The notes: a model not told the origin generated them from the sequence alone. Positions 9,541-19,327 are shown, numbered from the stretch's first letter. The stretch is 64,000 nt of DNA from Bacteroidota bacterium (GCA_023386235.1 JAEWKC010000005.1:1-64000), one strand, 5' to 3'. Program-made: numbers and translations.

Positions 9541-10490
9541 CTGAGCACCCATATTTTAAGTAAATGATAAAGCAATCTATTGTTTGATCCGAGTAAAACA
9601 TGTGTTCTGAACGGCGCATATCGCAGAAAGTCTTTAATTAGTATATCCTTTGCAAAGGAGTGTACATAATCAAAATCTCTGCTGTGCCAGCTGGCAGATA
9701 ATACTTTTAGTTTAAAATCAAAATCTCTTTTATCGGCTATATCCTTAGGAATAGGATTTCTTTCAATAAAATAATCACCTATTGCATGTGTTTTGTAGAA
9801 AATCTCTATTCGTTTTTTTATATCATGATTTCTGCTCATAGAGCCTTGTCTGAAATTGTACACAGTAGTTACGTTATTGAGAAAAAAACCTTTCGTCTTT
9901 AAAGATAAACTCATGAATAACGGATAGTCCTGCGCATGAAACTGCAGAGTAACGAACTGGTCCAATTCTGCAAAGTCCAAAAGTTTTTTACGAATAAGTG
10001 GAGTTGAAATCTGTGGCCAGAGATTGATTAAATTATCAATATATTCATTGTCTGCAGAGGGTTGGTGATCGTCTTTTATGCCTTTTTTTCTAATGCCGAA
10101 ACCTTCATATTCATAATAAAAATTGGTATACACAAAACCTATATGGTTTTGTTTTTCCAATATATCAAATTGCTTTTGCAATTTTTTTTCATCAATCCAA
10201 TAATCATCAGCGTCAAGTGTGGCTATGTATTGACCATTACAGTGTTTTAAGCCTTTTACAAAATTGTGTATGAGGCCTTTGTTTTCTTCAGAATTTATAA
10301 TGATTATATTTGGATATTGTTTTTGATATGCATTTACTATGTTTAATGTATCGTCTGTAGAATAGTCATCGGCAATAATTATCTCATAAGGAACACGAAT
10401 GTCTTGCATGAGCACACTGTTTATAGCTCTGCTAATATATTTCTGCATATTGTAAGTAGTGATGACTATAGATATAAGAGGTGCAGACAT
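9519..10490 (-). CDS. Glycosyltransferase family 2
   Basis: A 323-residue GT-A enzyme that moves a sugar from a nucleotide donor. The N-terminal SIVITTYNMQKYISRAI and IIIADDYSTDDT are the nucleotide-binding region, and the DxD-type metal site is LDADDYW. No transmembrane segment is apparent; a basic C-terminus (LLKIWVLRKRKPGK) may touch the membrane. It is the last gene of the minus-strand run that begins with the ABC permease (14354), 16 bp after the previous glycosyltransferase, and it ends in the bidirectional terminator. The context (Wzm/Wzt-type exporter, methyltransferase, second GT2) suggests it builds an exported O-antigen or other surface glycan. The sugar and acceptor cannot be read from sequence. 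Confidence 0.85.
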   Translation of the reverse strand: MSAPLISIVITTYNMQKYISRAINSVLMQDIRVPYEIIIADDYSTDDTLNIVNAYQKQYPNIIIINSEENKGLIHNFVKGLKHCNGQYIATLDADDYWIDEKKLQKQFDILEKQNHIGFVYTNFYYEYEGFGIRKKGIKDDHQPSADNEYIDNLINLWPQISTPLIRKKLLDFAELDQFVTLQFHAQDYPLFMSLSLKTKGFFLNNVTTVYNFRQGSMSRNHDIKKRIEIFYKTHAIGDYFIERNPIPKDIADKRDFDFKLKVLSASWHSRDFDYVHSFAKDILIKDFLRYAPFRTHVLLGSNNRLLYHLLKIWVLRKRKPGK

Positions 10491-10506
10491 GATGCTTGAA
10501 GTGTTT

Positions 10507-11346
10507 TTATTTCTTCATTTTATTAATGATAGTTTGAAATAGTTTTTTAAAAATACGAAATGGATTTTTATTAGCTTCTTGTCTTGTAATCCAACATTCA
10601 TCAGGCAAAAGGAAACTTTCTGCAAATTCATTTTCAAAATCTATACTTCTTCTTTTACTTGTTTCCATAATTACCACCCAATACCAATATCGTGCAAGTT
10701 TCTTATTCTCTAAAGTAGAAATACCTTTATTGTGGATTCTGTATTTATATAAAAACTTATCTAAAAAAACAACATAGCCTTGTTCATAAAGTTTTAAATA
10801 TAAATCTTGATCTACCGCTCTTTTTAAGTAAGCCGAAATTCCTGAGGTGTTCGAATACATTTTTCTTTTAAATGTTGAAAAATGCCCTATTTCTCCATTC
10901 GAATTTATAAACTTTAAATCCCCATTTTGAACTTGATTTTTCTTTTCAGCAGGTTGAAAATTTTTTGACAAATCTTCATTTAGCAAAATGTTATTAGAAT
11001 ATATTAAGGACGCATAAGGGTTTTGCTTATGAGCCAAAACCATCTCTTCTAAAGCATTTGGCTCTAACATGTCATCGGGGTCTAAAAAACCACACAGTTC
11101 TCCATTTGACAACTCTACGCATTTCTTTTTTGTATAGCCACAGCCGTAATTTTTTTCATTTTGATATAATTTAAATTTGCTGTTGTTACTTATTAATTGT
11201 TCTATTATCTCAATGGAATTATCTGTAGAGCCATCGTCAACTATTATGACTTCCCAATCAATATATGTTTGAGAAATAATACTGTCATAACAGTTTTTAA
11301 AATATTGACCGTTGTTATAGTTAGCAATGAGTATAGAGAATAGCAT
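10507..11346 (-). CDS. Glycosyltransferase family 2
   Basis: A 279-residue GT2 enzyme. FSILIANYNNGQYFKNCYDS and EVIIVDDGSTDNS form the nucleotide-sugar site, and LDPDDML is the metal-binding motif. It is visibly more AT-rich than the flanking transporter genes, with long A and T runs, which is common for glycan-assembly genes acquired by transfer. It is in the same orientation as, and 16 bp ahead of, the other GT2. The 174 bp between it and the methyltransferase appear to hold a coding remnant (see next entry), so this part of the locus may have been rearranged. The substrate is unknown. Confidence 0.85.
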   Translation of the reverse strand: MLFSILIANYNNGQYFKNCYDSIISQTYIDWEVIIVDDGSTDNSIEIIEQLISNNSKFKLYQNEKNYGCGYTKKKCVELSNGELCGFLDPDDMLEPNALEEMVLAHKQNPYASLIYSNNILLNEDLSKNFQPAEKKNQVQNGDLKFINSNGEIGHFSTFKRKMYSNTSGISAYLKRAVDQDLYLKLYEQGYVVFLDKFLYKYRIHNKGISTLENKKLARYWYWVVIMETSKRRSIDFENEFAESFLLPDECWITRQEANKNPFRIFKKLFQTIINKMKK

Positions 11347-11411
11347 ATTTTAATGTATTAAGTGTTTTGAACACGACTTACTATTATTTTATTTAGGATA
11401 TCCGATTATAT

Positions 11412-11519
11412 TCAATATAACTGACGGTGCATTTGCTGTTGCTGTTTTTGTAAGGCCAGTTCTTTAAGTGCATTATCGTAGTTCTTATTTTTGTATATTA
11501 ATAGAAAAGGTATTTGTGT
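11412..11519 (-). other. Possible C-terminal remnant of a lost gene
   Basis: In the 174-bp gap between methyltransferase and GT2, the minus strand is open for about 35 codons to TGA (11412-11414) and reads PFLLIYKNKNYDNALKEL, then ALQKQQQQMHRQLY. The amphipathic, Gln-rich ending looks like a protein C-terminus, not random intergenic DNA. There is no start codon or upstream domain, because the methyltransferase in another frame directly precedes it. It may be debris from a deleted glycan gene. Confidence 0.3.
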
Positions 11520-11520
11520 A

Positions 11521-12198
11521 CTATATATTAAAACAGTTGTTACCTCTTTTATAAAATATTGTTGACTGAGTTTCTTTACAATCAGAAGGCTTCATACCTC
11601 TTAATGAAATAAAAGAATATCCTTGCTGTTTTAAAAAGATAAACGCGTCATTGTATTTTTCTCTTTCGCTATCGTCTAATATGATGATTCCATCATCTTT
11701 TAAGAAGTTAATAGAAAACATACAGCATTGTACTCGTTTTCTGCCATCAACAAAAATCACATCGAAGTTTTTCTCTCCTGTTTTTAATATTACTTCTGCA
11801 TAATCATTATCTATCGCATTGTAAATGACATGAATGTTTGAAACTTCTCTACTGAGTTGTATCATTTTTTCATACCATACTTCATCGTATTCTACAGAAT
11901 ATATTTTACTTACATAATCAGCGAAAAACAATGTAGAAAAACCGCTTCCGTACTCAAATAACACCATATCTTTTCTAAGTCTTTCTTTTAAAAAAGATAT
12001 CATAGGGTAACATATCCAAGGTAAGGGTTTGCCTAACTCATCAATAGGCATATTGTTTTTGATAGAGTTCCACAAACCTGAAGACAAAATAAAAGACTCA
12101 TTGCTCAGTAACACTTTATTTATAAGAGAATTTTCTCTTCTTTTATCCAATATCTTTTTAGGAATTATTTTTTTTACTATTTTCTTTATACTATTCAT
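11521..12198 (-). CDS. Class I SAM-dependent methyltransferase
   Basis: A 225-residue Rossmann-fold methyltransferase. Motif I is VLFEYGSGFSTLFFA, followed by the acidic YSVEYDEVWYEKM, then NFDVIFVDGRKRVQC (motif IV-like) and GIIILDDSEREKYND. These are typical of small methyltransferases found in surface-glycan clusters, sometimes grouped with FkbM-like enzymes. Its start overlaps the last 8 bp of the Wzt-type ATPase gene, so the two are translationally coupled. It probably methylates a sugar of the exported glycan, perhaps as a chain-end cap recognised by the carbohydrate-binding C-terminal domain of the neighbouring ATPase, as in known Wzt systems; that link is inferred. It is AT-rich, like the GT2 genes. 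Confidence 0.75.
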   Translation of the reverse strand: MNSIKKIVKKIIPKKILDKRRENSLINKVLLSNESFILSSGLWNSIKNNMPIDELGKPLPWICYPMISFLKERLRKDMVLFEYGSGFSTLFFADYVSKIYSVEYDEVWYEKMIQLSREVSNIHVIYNAIDNDYAEVILKTGEKNFDVIFVDGRKRVQCCMFSINFLKDDGIIILDDSEREKYNDAFIFLKQQGYSFISLRGMKPSDCKETQSTIFYKRGNNCFNI

Positions 12199-13492
12199 TG
12201 CTACTATTTATAATTTGGAAATCCAAAATTGGAGCAACATATCCCCGTCTTCTTATTGTCCATAAATGCGATTCACTCAGTCCGCCATTAATCACAAGAT
12301 TTAGCATAGGACCTTTTGTTAATGTCCATAAATTAGGACTTCCATGTAAGCTTGCTAATAATTCTATAGAATATTCTCCTTCATTCAATAAATGTTTAGG
12401 AATCTTTACCATTAGAGTGTTTGTACCATTCACTAATTGCGGGCTTTCTTCTTTGCTTTTATCATTGTGGTAGGACATAAAGATTACTTCCCCTTGCAAA
12501 TTATAAACCAATATTCCAAATTTGAAAAAGGTACTCTGTTGCTGCATGTTGAACTCAAATTTTATAAAAATATCAGTGTCTTTAGTAAATGTGTTGTTTG
12601 TGATATTTAAATTCTCATCTGTAAATCCAAAAAAAAGAGGAATGAAATATGGAAAATGAGGGGTATTATATTTTTTAAAATCAGTAATAAAAGCAAGGTC
12701 ATCTCTCTTTAACGAGCTATAAACATCAATTACTTCTTCTATATCGCCGGTATGAGATACTCTTCCCTTCTCCAATAATATCCCCTTCTTACACAAATTC
12801 TGTACAGCACCCATATTATGGCTTACAAACAATACCGTTCTTCCTTCGGCTTTGCTCATGTCTCCCATTTTGCCTAAGCATTTTTTTTGAAATTCTGCGT
12901 CGCCTACAGCCAATACTTCGTCTACAATCAATATCTCAGATTCTAAATGTGCGGCTACGGCAAAGGCAAGGCGTACGTACATTCCGGAAGAGTAGCGCTT
13001 TACCGGTGTATCAATATATTTTTCCACGCCGGAGAAATCTACAATCTCATCAAACTTATTTTTGATCTCTCGTTTTGTCATGCCCAAAATAGCACCATTC
13101 AAAAAAATATTTTCTCTTCCGGTCATTTCCGGGTGAAAGCCTGTGCCTACTTCCAGCAAAGATGCAATCCTGCCGTTGGTGTAGATTTTTCCGGTAGATG
13201 GGGTGGTTACTTTACTCAGAATCTTTAAAAGCGTAGATTTTCCTGCGCCGTTTTTCCCGATAATCCCTACGGCGTCTCCTTGTTGTATTTCAAAGTTAAT
13301 GTCCTGCAATGCCCATACATATTCACTTTTAGCTCTTTCACTTCTGTCGTTTGTTTCTCCTATTTTTAGGTAAGGGTCTTCTTTCCCTCTTAGCTTATGC
13401 CATGCACGGTTCAGATCGTGAGAAAGCGTGCCGGTTCCTATTTGACCCAATCGGTATTGTTTTGATATATTTTCTACTTTTAATGCCAGCAT
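12191..13492 (-). CDS. wzt: Polysaccharide ABC transporter ATPase with Wzt C-terminal domain
   Basis: A 433-residue protein. The N-terminal ABC domain has Walker A (GIIGKNGAGKSTLLKIL), a signature-like VKRYSSGMYVRLAFA, Walker B (ILIVDEVLAVGD) and an H-loop (FVSHNM). After about residue 270 comes a beta-sandwich domain (FGFTDENLNITNN through GEYSIELLASLHG), the Wzt C-terminal domain that in characterised systems binds the modified non-reducing end of the glycan before export. It follows the permease gene by 10 bp. With the permease it exports a finished, lipid-linked polysaccharide across the inner membrane. The clustered methyltransferase supports a capped O-antigen model. Confidence 0.9.
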   Translation of the reverse strand: MLALKVENISKQYRLGQIGTGTLSHDLNRAWHKLRGKEDPYLKIGETNDRSERAKSEYVWALQDINFEIQQGDAVGIIGKNGAGKSTLLKILSKVTTPSTGKIYTNGRIASLLEVGTGFHPEMTGRENIFLNGAILGMTKREIKNKFDEIVDFSGVEKYIDTPVKRYSSGMYVRLAFAVAAHLESEILIVDEVLAVGDAEFQKKCLGKMGDMSKAEGRTVLFVSHNMGAVQNLCKKGILLEKGRVSHTGDIEEVIDVYSSLKRDDLAFITDFKKYNTPHFPYFIPLFFGFTDENLNITNNTFTKDTDIFIKFEFNMQQQSTFFKFGILVYNLQGEVIFMSYHNDKSKEESPQLVNGTNTLMVKIPKHLLNEGEYSIELLASLHGSPNLWTLTKGPMLNLVINGGLSESHLWTIRRRGYVAPILDFQIINSSNE

Positions 13493-13502
13493 GTTTTTAT
13501 GG

Positions 13503-14354
13503 TTAAACCGTATCCATGAAATTTTTTTCTACCTTGTTAAAAATAACCGTACCGAACGAAACTATAAAAATTGTAAATAGTAAACAATAAATAATGCTAT
13601 CCATAGAAAAAGAGCCTCTTCCTAAAAAACCGTAACGAAACAATTCTATAACCGGAGTGACAGGGTTGATGTTGATCAGCCATTGATATTTTTGTGGAAT
13701 AGCCGACAGGGGATATATGATAGGAGTGGCATACATCCACAGTTGCACAGCAAAACTCAGTAAAAAAATAAGATCTCTGTATTTACTGGTCATAGAACTG
13801 ATAATCATGCCAAATCCCAATGCCTGCAAGCCTGTAATGATAACCAATACAGGAAACAATAAGGCATACCAGTTGGGGTAAATAGCATTTTCTGTATTAA
13901 ATAAATAAAACAGCCAGACACAAATAAACAAAATGAATTGTATACCTAATTTTATAAGATTGCTGGTTACAATAGATAAAGGGAGTATTAAGCGGGGGAA
14001 ATATACTTTGCCCATCATGCTGGCATTGTCTTTAAATACCGTGGCAGTTTTGTTCAGGCATTCTGAAAAGTAATTCCAGAGCGTAATCCCCGACAGGTAA
14101 AAAATAAAATGCGGAAGACCGTCAGTAGCTATTTGTGCAATGTTGCCAAATATAATCACAAATATAAAAGTAGTGAGTATAGGCTGTAAGAAAAACCAAA
14201 TAGGTCCTAAAATAGTTTGTTTGTAATACGAGACAAAATCTCTTTTTACCAGCATCAGCAGTAGGTCCTTATATCGCCAAACCTCTTTCAGCGGCATATT
14301 TAACAGCCTTTTATCGGCTCGGATTATTTCTGTCCATTGCTGTGTTTGCTGCAT
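13503..14354 (-). CDS. wzm: Polysaccharide ABC transporter permease (ABC-2 type)
   Basis: A 283-residue membrane protein with an N-terminal cytoplasmic segment (WRYKDLLLMLVKRDFVSYYK) and about six transmembrane helices, for example FFLQPILTTFIFVIIFGNI and GFGMIISSMTSKYRDL. WRYRDLL...RDF..RYKQT..G is the signature of Wzm/TagG-type permeases, which move lipid-linked O-antigen or teichoic-acid-like polymers. It is the first gene of the minus-strand glycan operon and is divergent from the glycosyltransferase-like gene at 14433, with 78 bp between them that must hold both promoters. The family is secure. Confidence 0.9.
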   Translation of the reverse strand: MQQTQQWTEIIRADKRLLNMPLKEVWRYKDLLLMLVKRDFVSYYKQTILGPIWFFLQPILTTFIFVIIFGNIAQIATDGLPHFIFYLSGITLWNYFSECLNKTATVFKDNASMMGKVYFPRLILPLSIVTSNLIKLGIQFILFICVWLFYLFNTENAIYPNWYALLFPVLVIITGLQALGFGMIISSMTSKYRDLIFLLSFAVQLWMYATPIIYPLSAIPQKYQWLININPVTPVIELFRYGFLGRGSFSMDSIIYCLLFTIFIVSFGTVIFNKVEKNFMDTV

Positions 14355-14432
14355 TCAGTGCTTCTTTAAAGAAAATTCAAAGTTAAATTATTTATCTTTA
14401 TATATTAATTGTAAACATTATTAAATTCATTT

Positions 14433-15491
14433 GTGCATAAGCCTTACAAAATAGCTTATATCGAATTGGACTGCCATGCAGAAGTAGTCAATAATTTTAT
14501 GTCTTTGATGAATGATTCAAAGTTGTTTAACGTAGATTATTTTTTGGCTAAGCATATACTGGATGAATTGGACATTTTACCTTCTTGCAATGTTTTTATA
14601 GTAGATGAAAACAATGTGCGCCTAAAGCTCAGCAAATCCTATCAGCTGGTAATTATAGGAACTGCTAATACATATTTTAACCTATATAAAAAAATCGCAA
14701 AGCAATACAACACAGCCTTAATTGTACATAATCTTAATTTTGTACAAACACCTGCCGGTAAAATATTAAGAAAAATATTCAATCAAAATAAAAGATCTTT
14801 TTTAAGATTATGGCTGCAGGGAATTTTACACAAAGATAAGCTGCAACGTTTAACAAGGCTATTAGTACTTGACAAAAGACTGATTACACAGTCTAATGGC
14901 GTAGATATACAATTACTGCCTTTGTCGTTTAATTTATACAATAAAAAAGTTGTCCTTAATCAGCCTGTAAAAGTTGTCATTCCGGGTACGGTGAATAACA
15001 ACAGAAGAGATTATCAGCATGTTCTGGAGAAAATTAAATACTTTACTTCCGAAATGGAAATCTATCTGTTGGGAAAAGCAGAAGAAGAAGATATGCTGAG
15101 AAAGCTATCGCAGACGCAAGCATCATTGCATCCTAATATTAGAATTATTTATTATGATGATTATATATCTCAGGAAGCTTTTGAGAATGTTTTAAAAGAG
15201 GCGCACTTAGTATGGTGTCCTTTACAGGAGAAAACATTCTTTATGGGTGTAAATGAATATTATGGAAAAACTAAAATTACAGGAAATATTAATGACGCCA
15301 TTAAGTTTGGCAAACCAATTATTTTACCTGATCATTATAAAGCAAAAGATTTTTTTATTTTTACAGAACAAGATGATATAGAAAAGCAAATTAAAAATAT
15401 TGCTACGAAGGTATTTGAATTTGAAGAATTTTCTAAAGAAAAAGTTTTAAGAAAACTGGAAGACGCTTTAACGCAACTATTAGCTAAATAA
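14433..15491 (+). CDS. GT-B-like glycosyltransferase (unassigned family)
   Basis: A 352-residue protein that I do not recognise by family. Two Rossmann-like halves are suggested: an N-terminal YKIAYIELDCHAEVVNNF with YQLVIIGTANTYFNLYKKI, and a C-terminal half with VKVVIPGTVNNNRRDY, EIYLLGKAEEE, VLKEAHLVWCPLQ and AIKFGKPIILPDHYK. These positions match the order of GT-B glycosyltransferases, in which the last motif contacts the donor. The start is GTG (14433); no ATG lies nearby in frame. It is divergent from the Wzm permease and converges with the SNF2 gene, whose stop lies inside its 3' end (12-bp overlap). It is probably part of the surface-glycan locus. The exact reaction is unknown. Confidence 0.6.
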   Translation: MHKPYKIAYIELDCHAEVVNNFMSLMNDSKLFNVDYFLAKHILDELDILPSCNVFIVDENNVRLKLSKSYQLVIIGTANTYFNLYKKIAKQYNTALIVHNLNFVQTPAGKILRKIFNQNKRSFLRLWLQGILHKDKLQRLTRLLVLDKRLITQSNGVDIQLLPLSFNLYNKKVVLNQPVKVVIPGTVNNNRRDYQHVLEKIKYFTSEMEIYLLGKAEEEDMLRKLSQTQASLHPNIRIIYYDDYISQEAFENVLKEAHLVWCPLQEKTFFMGVNEYYGKTKITGNINDAIKFGKPIILPDHYKAKDFFIFTEQDDIEKQIKNIATKVFEFEEFSKEKVLRKLEDALTQLLAK

Positions 15492-18400
15492 ATATTCAAT
15501 ATCATCTCTTGTAAGGCTCTTGACAAAACCAGACTCTGTTGAAATTAAATCTGATGCCAGCAATCGTTTTCTCTCTTGTAAGTGAATTATTTTATCCTCA
15601 ACGGTATCTTTACAAATCATGCGGTAGGCAAAAATATTTTTAGTTTGTCCTATTCTGTGTGTGCGGTCAATGGCTTGTTGCTCCACTGCCGGGTTCCACC
15701 AGGGATCTACAATGTACACATAGTCCGCTGCTGTTAAGTTAAGCCCCACACCGCCTGCTTTTAAAGAAATAAGAAATACTCTGCAAGATTCATCGTTTTG
15801 AAAATTGTTTATGGCTTTTTCTCTGTCTTGCACCGATGTGCTGCCGTCAAAATATTCAAACTTTACATTGTGCTGATGCAGTTTGTCCTTAATCAAAGAA
15901 AGCATGCCCAGAAACTGAGAGAAAATAAGCACCTTATGATTGCCTACATTTTCTTCAATTTCTTTACTTAGCTCGTCTATCTTCACAGAGTAGTTAGGAT
16001 AGCTTTCATCTTTAATAATAGCGGGACTGTCGCAAATTTGCCTCAACTTCATCAGGCCTTGTAAAACCGTAAGTTGTGAGCGCTGTATGCCTTGGTTTTC
16101 AATGGCTCCCAAAATTCTCTCTCGGTAATCGTTGCGGTAAGCATCATAAATTCTTCTTTGATTTTTATCCATTTCCAGGTAAAGAATACTTTCTGTTTTT
16201 TCGGGCAGGTCTTTGGCTACCTGCTCTTTGGTTCTTCTTAATATAAAAGGATAAATCAGTTTTTTAAGATTCTCTTTTTTATCTTCTTCACCCAGCTTAT
16301 CAATAGGTATGGCAAAGTTTTGCCTGAACCATTCCGGAGTGCCCAGCAGGCCGGGATTTAAGAAATTCATTTGAGCGTATATGTCAAATGTATTGTTTTG
16401 CAAAGGGGTACCGCTCATACAAAGGCGGTTATTTGCATTCAGCAAACCTACTGCTCTGGCAATTTTGCTGGAAGGATTTTTTATAGCCTGACTTTCGTCT
16501 AAAATAATATAATCAAAGGCCACATCAGACAATAGCTTTATATCGCTTCTAACGGTTCCGTAAGTGGTGATAATGATTTCTACGCGCTCGTCCGTTAACC
16601 TGTCGGGATGGCGGTTAGAGCCATGATGTATGTGGTATTTTATGTCAGGAGTAAATTTTCTTATTTCATTCTCCCAGTTATACAAAAGTGAGGTAGGGCA
16701 TACTACTAATGCTTTTAATTTATTATTTTTCACTTTTAAGTGAAATAAAAACGTCAATGCCTGCAGCGTTTTACCCAATCCCATATCATCGGCCAGAATG
16801 CCTCCCCATCCAACTTCATACATATAATTAAGCCAGTTAAAGCCAAATTCCTGATAAGGCCGGAGTATGTTTTTTAGATGCGTGGGTGGCGCTACCGCAT
16901 TGATGCTGTGGTGCGCTTTTATTTTTTTAAATTTTTCTTCCAGCTCAAATTGCACCTCGTCATCGTCTTTCTTTTCGTATAATTCATCAATGATGCTAAA
17001 ATGATATTTATTGATTTTAAGCTCATGGTTAGCGCCTTGCCCCACTTGGAATAAAAGCGAATATTTCTTTATCCAATCTTCCGGCAATACGCCCAGCGAG
17101 CCGTCTTGCAGCGGTATGATGGTTTGATTGTTGGAGATAGCTTTTTTTATATCCTCCACTGTTACCTTTTGATCTCCGAACACTACATCTACCTTCGCGT
17201 CGAACCAATCGGTATGGCTATTGATGAATATTTGTGTTTTAGCCTTGTGCCTGCTGAATTTAAATCTTTTTAATTTTTCAAAACCATATACAGGTATTGT
17301 AAGCTCTTTGGTTTTATCAAGAAAAAGAAAGAACCAATTGTCTTTTAAAACTTCTTTCCCTTTTAAGGCCAGCATTTTCTTTTTTTCAAAACGCACAAAA
17401 GAACTGTGCAGGTTGGCAATGATGCCGATGATATTATTTTCAGCAAGCTTATTACGATGTATGATTTTTATTTTTCCTTGTTCGATAGATATTAATTTGT
17501 CGCCACTACCGGGGTTTACAGCTTCGTTCATATAAGTAAACCGGGGCTCAAACATAAGATAGTCGCCACTTTCATGTAAATTGATTGTTACTTCAGGCTC
17601 AATGTCCGTTATCTCTTCTGTGGGAAATTTTGAAAAGTCTACATGGTATTTTTGTGATAAAGGAAGAATAAAATTGTTAAGCGCATTTTCCCATTCTCCT
17701 GTTTCAAAGAACATTTTCCCGTTGGAAGAAAATTTTTCTATTAATAAAATATCTTCCACAGACTTCCACAGGAAAAATTGATCTTCTATGTGGAAAACGA
17801 AGTGTGCGGAAAATTCGTTTTCATTGAGCCTGTATGTATCCATCAGTGTATTTACATAGCAGACAAGCTCGTAGCCGCCATCGGCAGCCTGGATGCCAAA
17901 AGAAGGTTTTATATAATTGACAGAATAGTTGGCTAGCTGTAAGTTTTGCTTATTCAATACAGAGCCGGCCGGCACATGAAATGTAAGATAGCTGTGCGCT
18001 ACATGAGAGAAAATGTCTTTAAATTTAGGTAATAAAAATTCAAGGATGAGCGCCCTGGTTTCTTCTGGCAGTTTTTCATCGTGCTGCTGTATGATGTTTT
18101 CCCAAAAGCCGCTGTAAGTAGAGTTTCTGTTGAGAAAGCGTGTGATTTCAGCGGGTAAAAGCTTCCTGGTTTTTTGCAGGAGTTGCCTGCTGTAATCGTC
18201 CAGCTTTTCTGTGTCGACAGCTTTGGAAAGATCTATCTTTTCAATTCTGTCTATGAAAGAAGAATTATTCTCATTCACTTCTCCTTTTATCAGGTTGACT
18301 TGTACAAAAGGATAGAAGGCGTTATTAAAAGAGAGGGCAATACCCAGGTGCTGTTCGCTGTTTTGAACTTCTTTTGTTTTTATAACTTCTTCCTGTACGG

Positions 18401-19253
18401 CAGGCGCCTGTATCTCTTGTTCTGCGGGAGATTGCAGTCTTTTTATAGTAGTATCGATCACTCGAAGAAAAGGCTTCCCGTTTTTATAAGTAAACTCAAA
18501 CTTTCCTTCAATATCATCCTGTAAAGAATAGCCGTACAAAGCGAGAAGTTTATTTTTTTCTCTGTCCCAGTTTTTTATACTATCAAAAAATCCCGCGCCC
18601 GAGTTGTGCATCAATTGTATAAACACTATTGTTTTATGCCTGCAGAGTGGATATTCTTTTTCGCTATCGCAGTTGCAGGAAGTATCAAAATAGCCATGCT
18701 CGTTTCTTAAAATTTTTACATGAAACGTTGTGTTATTTTCATTTACTTCGGCTTCTACTTTTTCTTTTATAGCAGATATAATAACGGCTCTGTTGGTTCT
18801 GAGAAATTCTTCTGCATACGCTACAGATGCCGGAGAAGTGTAGGTTTTTATTCGCCTGAGGTCGATATTCTTCATCTTCACGGAAGTATCCCGCTGATCG
18901 TAGATGATGTCTTTGTTTTTGTGCGTAATCGTATCAATAAGATCTTGCAGGTAAAATAATGACGCCGCTTCATGCCTGCATAGCTCGCCTATATTGTATG
19001 GGCAACTGCACCTTAATGAAATATTTTCTTTGTCGGAAATGTTGGATACATGTACTTTGTACCAGCTGGTGTACACATCATCTTTTACCCTGCATATAAT
19101 TGTGTCAGATATATTGTCCTGTTGCACAATCTCCATATATCCGGTAGAATATATTTTCTTACCACGTCTGATCACCTCATCCGAGCCATTGCTGTATATG
19201 TATTTTATTAAATATGGTAATGACAATGTAACACCCTTGTTTAAAAAAAGCAA
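15480..19253 (-). CDS. SNF2/Rad54-family helicase with tandem SWIM-type zinc motifs
   Basis: A 1257-residue DNA-dependent ATPase. The N-terminus holds two CxC...CxH motifs: C82, C84, C92, H94 and C193, C195, C204, H206. A long beta-rich middle follows to about residue 780. The SNF2 core has DDMGLGKTLQAL (motif I, near residue 820), ILDESQAIKN (motif II, DESQ), CMSGTPLQNN (III), FDGSTSVQDREKAI and the motif VI region QQAIDRTHRIGQTK. Such proteins translocate on duplex DNA and are thought to remodel nucleoprotein complexes. The start is TTG at 19253, or TTG at 19226; no ATG precedes the first motif. A -7-like box (TATTTTTG, 19258-19265, minus strand) lies just upstream. It overlaps the converging gene by 12 bp. 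No defence partner genes are nearby. Confidence 0.85.
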   Translation of the reverse strand: MLFLNKGVTLSLPYLIKYIYSNGSDEVIRRGKKIYSTGYMEIVQQDNISDTIICRVKDDVYTSWYKVHVSNISDKENISLRCSCPYNIGELCRHEAASLFYLQDLIDTITHKNKDIIYDQRDTSVKMKNIDLRRIKTYTSPASVAYAEEFLRTNRAVIISAIKEKVEAEVNENNTTFHVKILRNEHGYFDTSCNCDSEKEYPLCRHKTIVFIQLMHNSGAGFFDSIKNWDREKNKLLALYGYSLQDDIEGKFEFTYKNGKPFLRVIDTTIKRLQSPAEQEIQAPAVQEEVIKTKEVQNSEQHLGIALSFNNAFYPFVQVNLIKGEVNENNSSFIDRIEKIDLSKAVDTEKLDDYSRQLLQKTRKLLPAEITRFLNRNSTYSGFWENIIQQHDEKLPEETRALILEFLLPKFKDIFSHVAHSYLTFHVPAGSVLNKQNLQLANYSVNYIKPSFGIQAADGGYELVCYVNTLMDTYRLNENEFSAHFVFHIEDQFFLWKSVEDILLIEKFSSNGKMFFETGEWENALNNFILPLSQKYHVDFSKFPTEEITDIEPEVTINLHESGDYLMFEPRFTYMNEAVNPGSGDKLISIEQGKIKIIHRNKLAENNIIGIIANLHSSFVRFEKKKMLALKGKEVLKDNWFFLFLDKTKELTIPVYGFEKLKRFKFSRHKAKTQIFINSHTDWFDAKVDVVFGDQKVTVEDIKKAISNNQTIIPLQDGSLGVLPEDWIKKYSLLFQVGQGANHELKINKYHFSIIDELYEKKDDDEVQFELEEKFKKIKAHHSINAVAPPTHLKNILRPYQEFGFNWLNYMYEVGWGGILADDMGLGKTLQALTFLFHLKVKNNKLKALVVCPTSLLYNWENEIRKFTPDIKYHIHHGSNRHPDRLTDERVEIIITTYGTVRSDIKLLSDVAFDYIILDESQAIKNPSSKIARAVGLLNANNRLCMSGTPLQNNTFDIYAQMNFLNPGLLGTPEWFRQNFAIPIDKLGEEDKKENLKKLIYPFILRRTKEQVAKDLPEKTESILYLEMDKNQRRIYDAYRNDYRERILGAIENQGIQRSQLTVLQGLMKLRQICDSPAIIKDESYPNYSVKIDELSKEIEENVGNHKVLIFSQFLGMLSLIKDKLHQHNVKFEYFDGSTSVQDREKAINNFQNDESCRVFLISLKAGGVGLNLTAADYVYIVDPWWNPAVEQQAIDRTHRIGQTKNIFAYRMICKDTVEDKIIHLQERKRLLASDLISTESGFVKSLTRDDIEYLFS

Positions 19254-19327
19254 ACAGCAAAAATACTAAAAAAACAGCTTATTTTGAAAGGATTGCCATT
19301 GATTTAATCCAGAAGGCGGAATGTTGT

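Noticed and set aside
15480..19253. SNF2 helicase as part of a phage-defence system
   Set aside because: No nuclease, DNA methyltransferase or other defence partner is adjacent. The neighbours are housekeeping and glycan genes.
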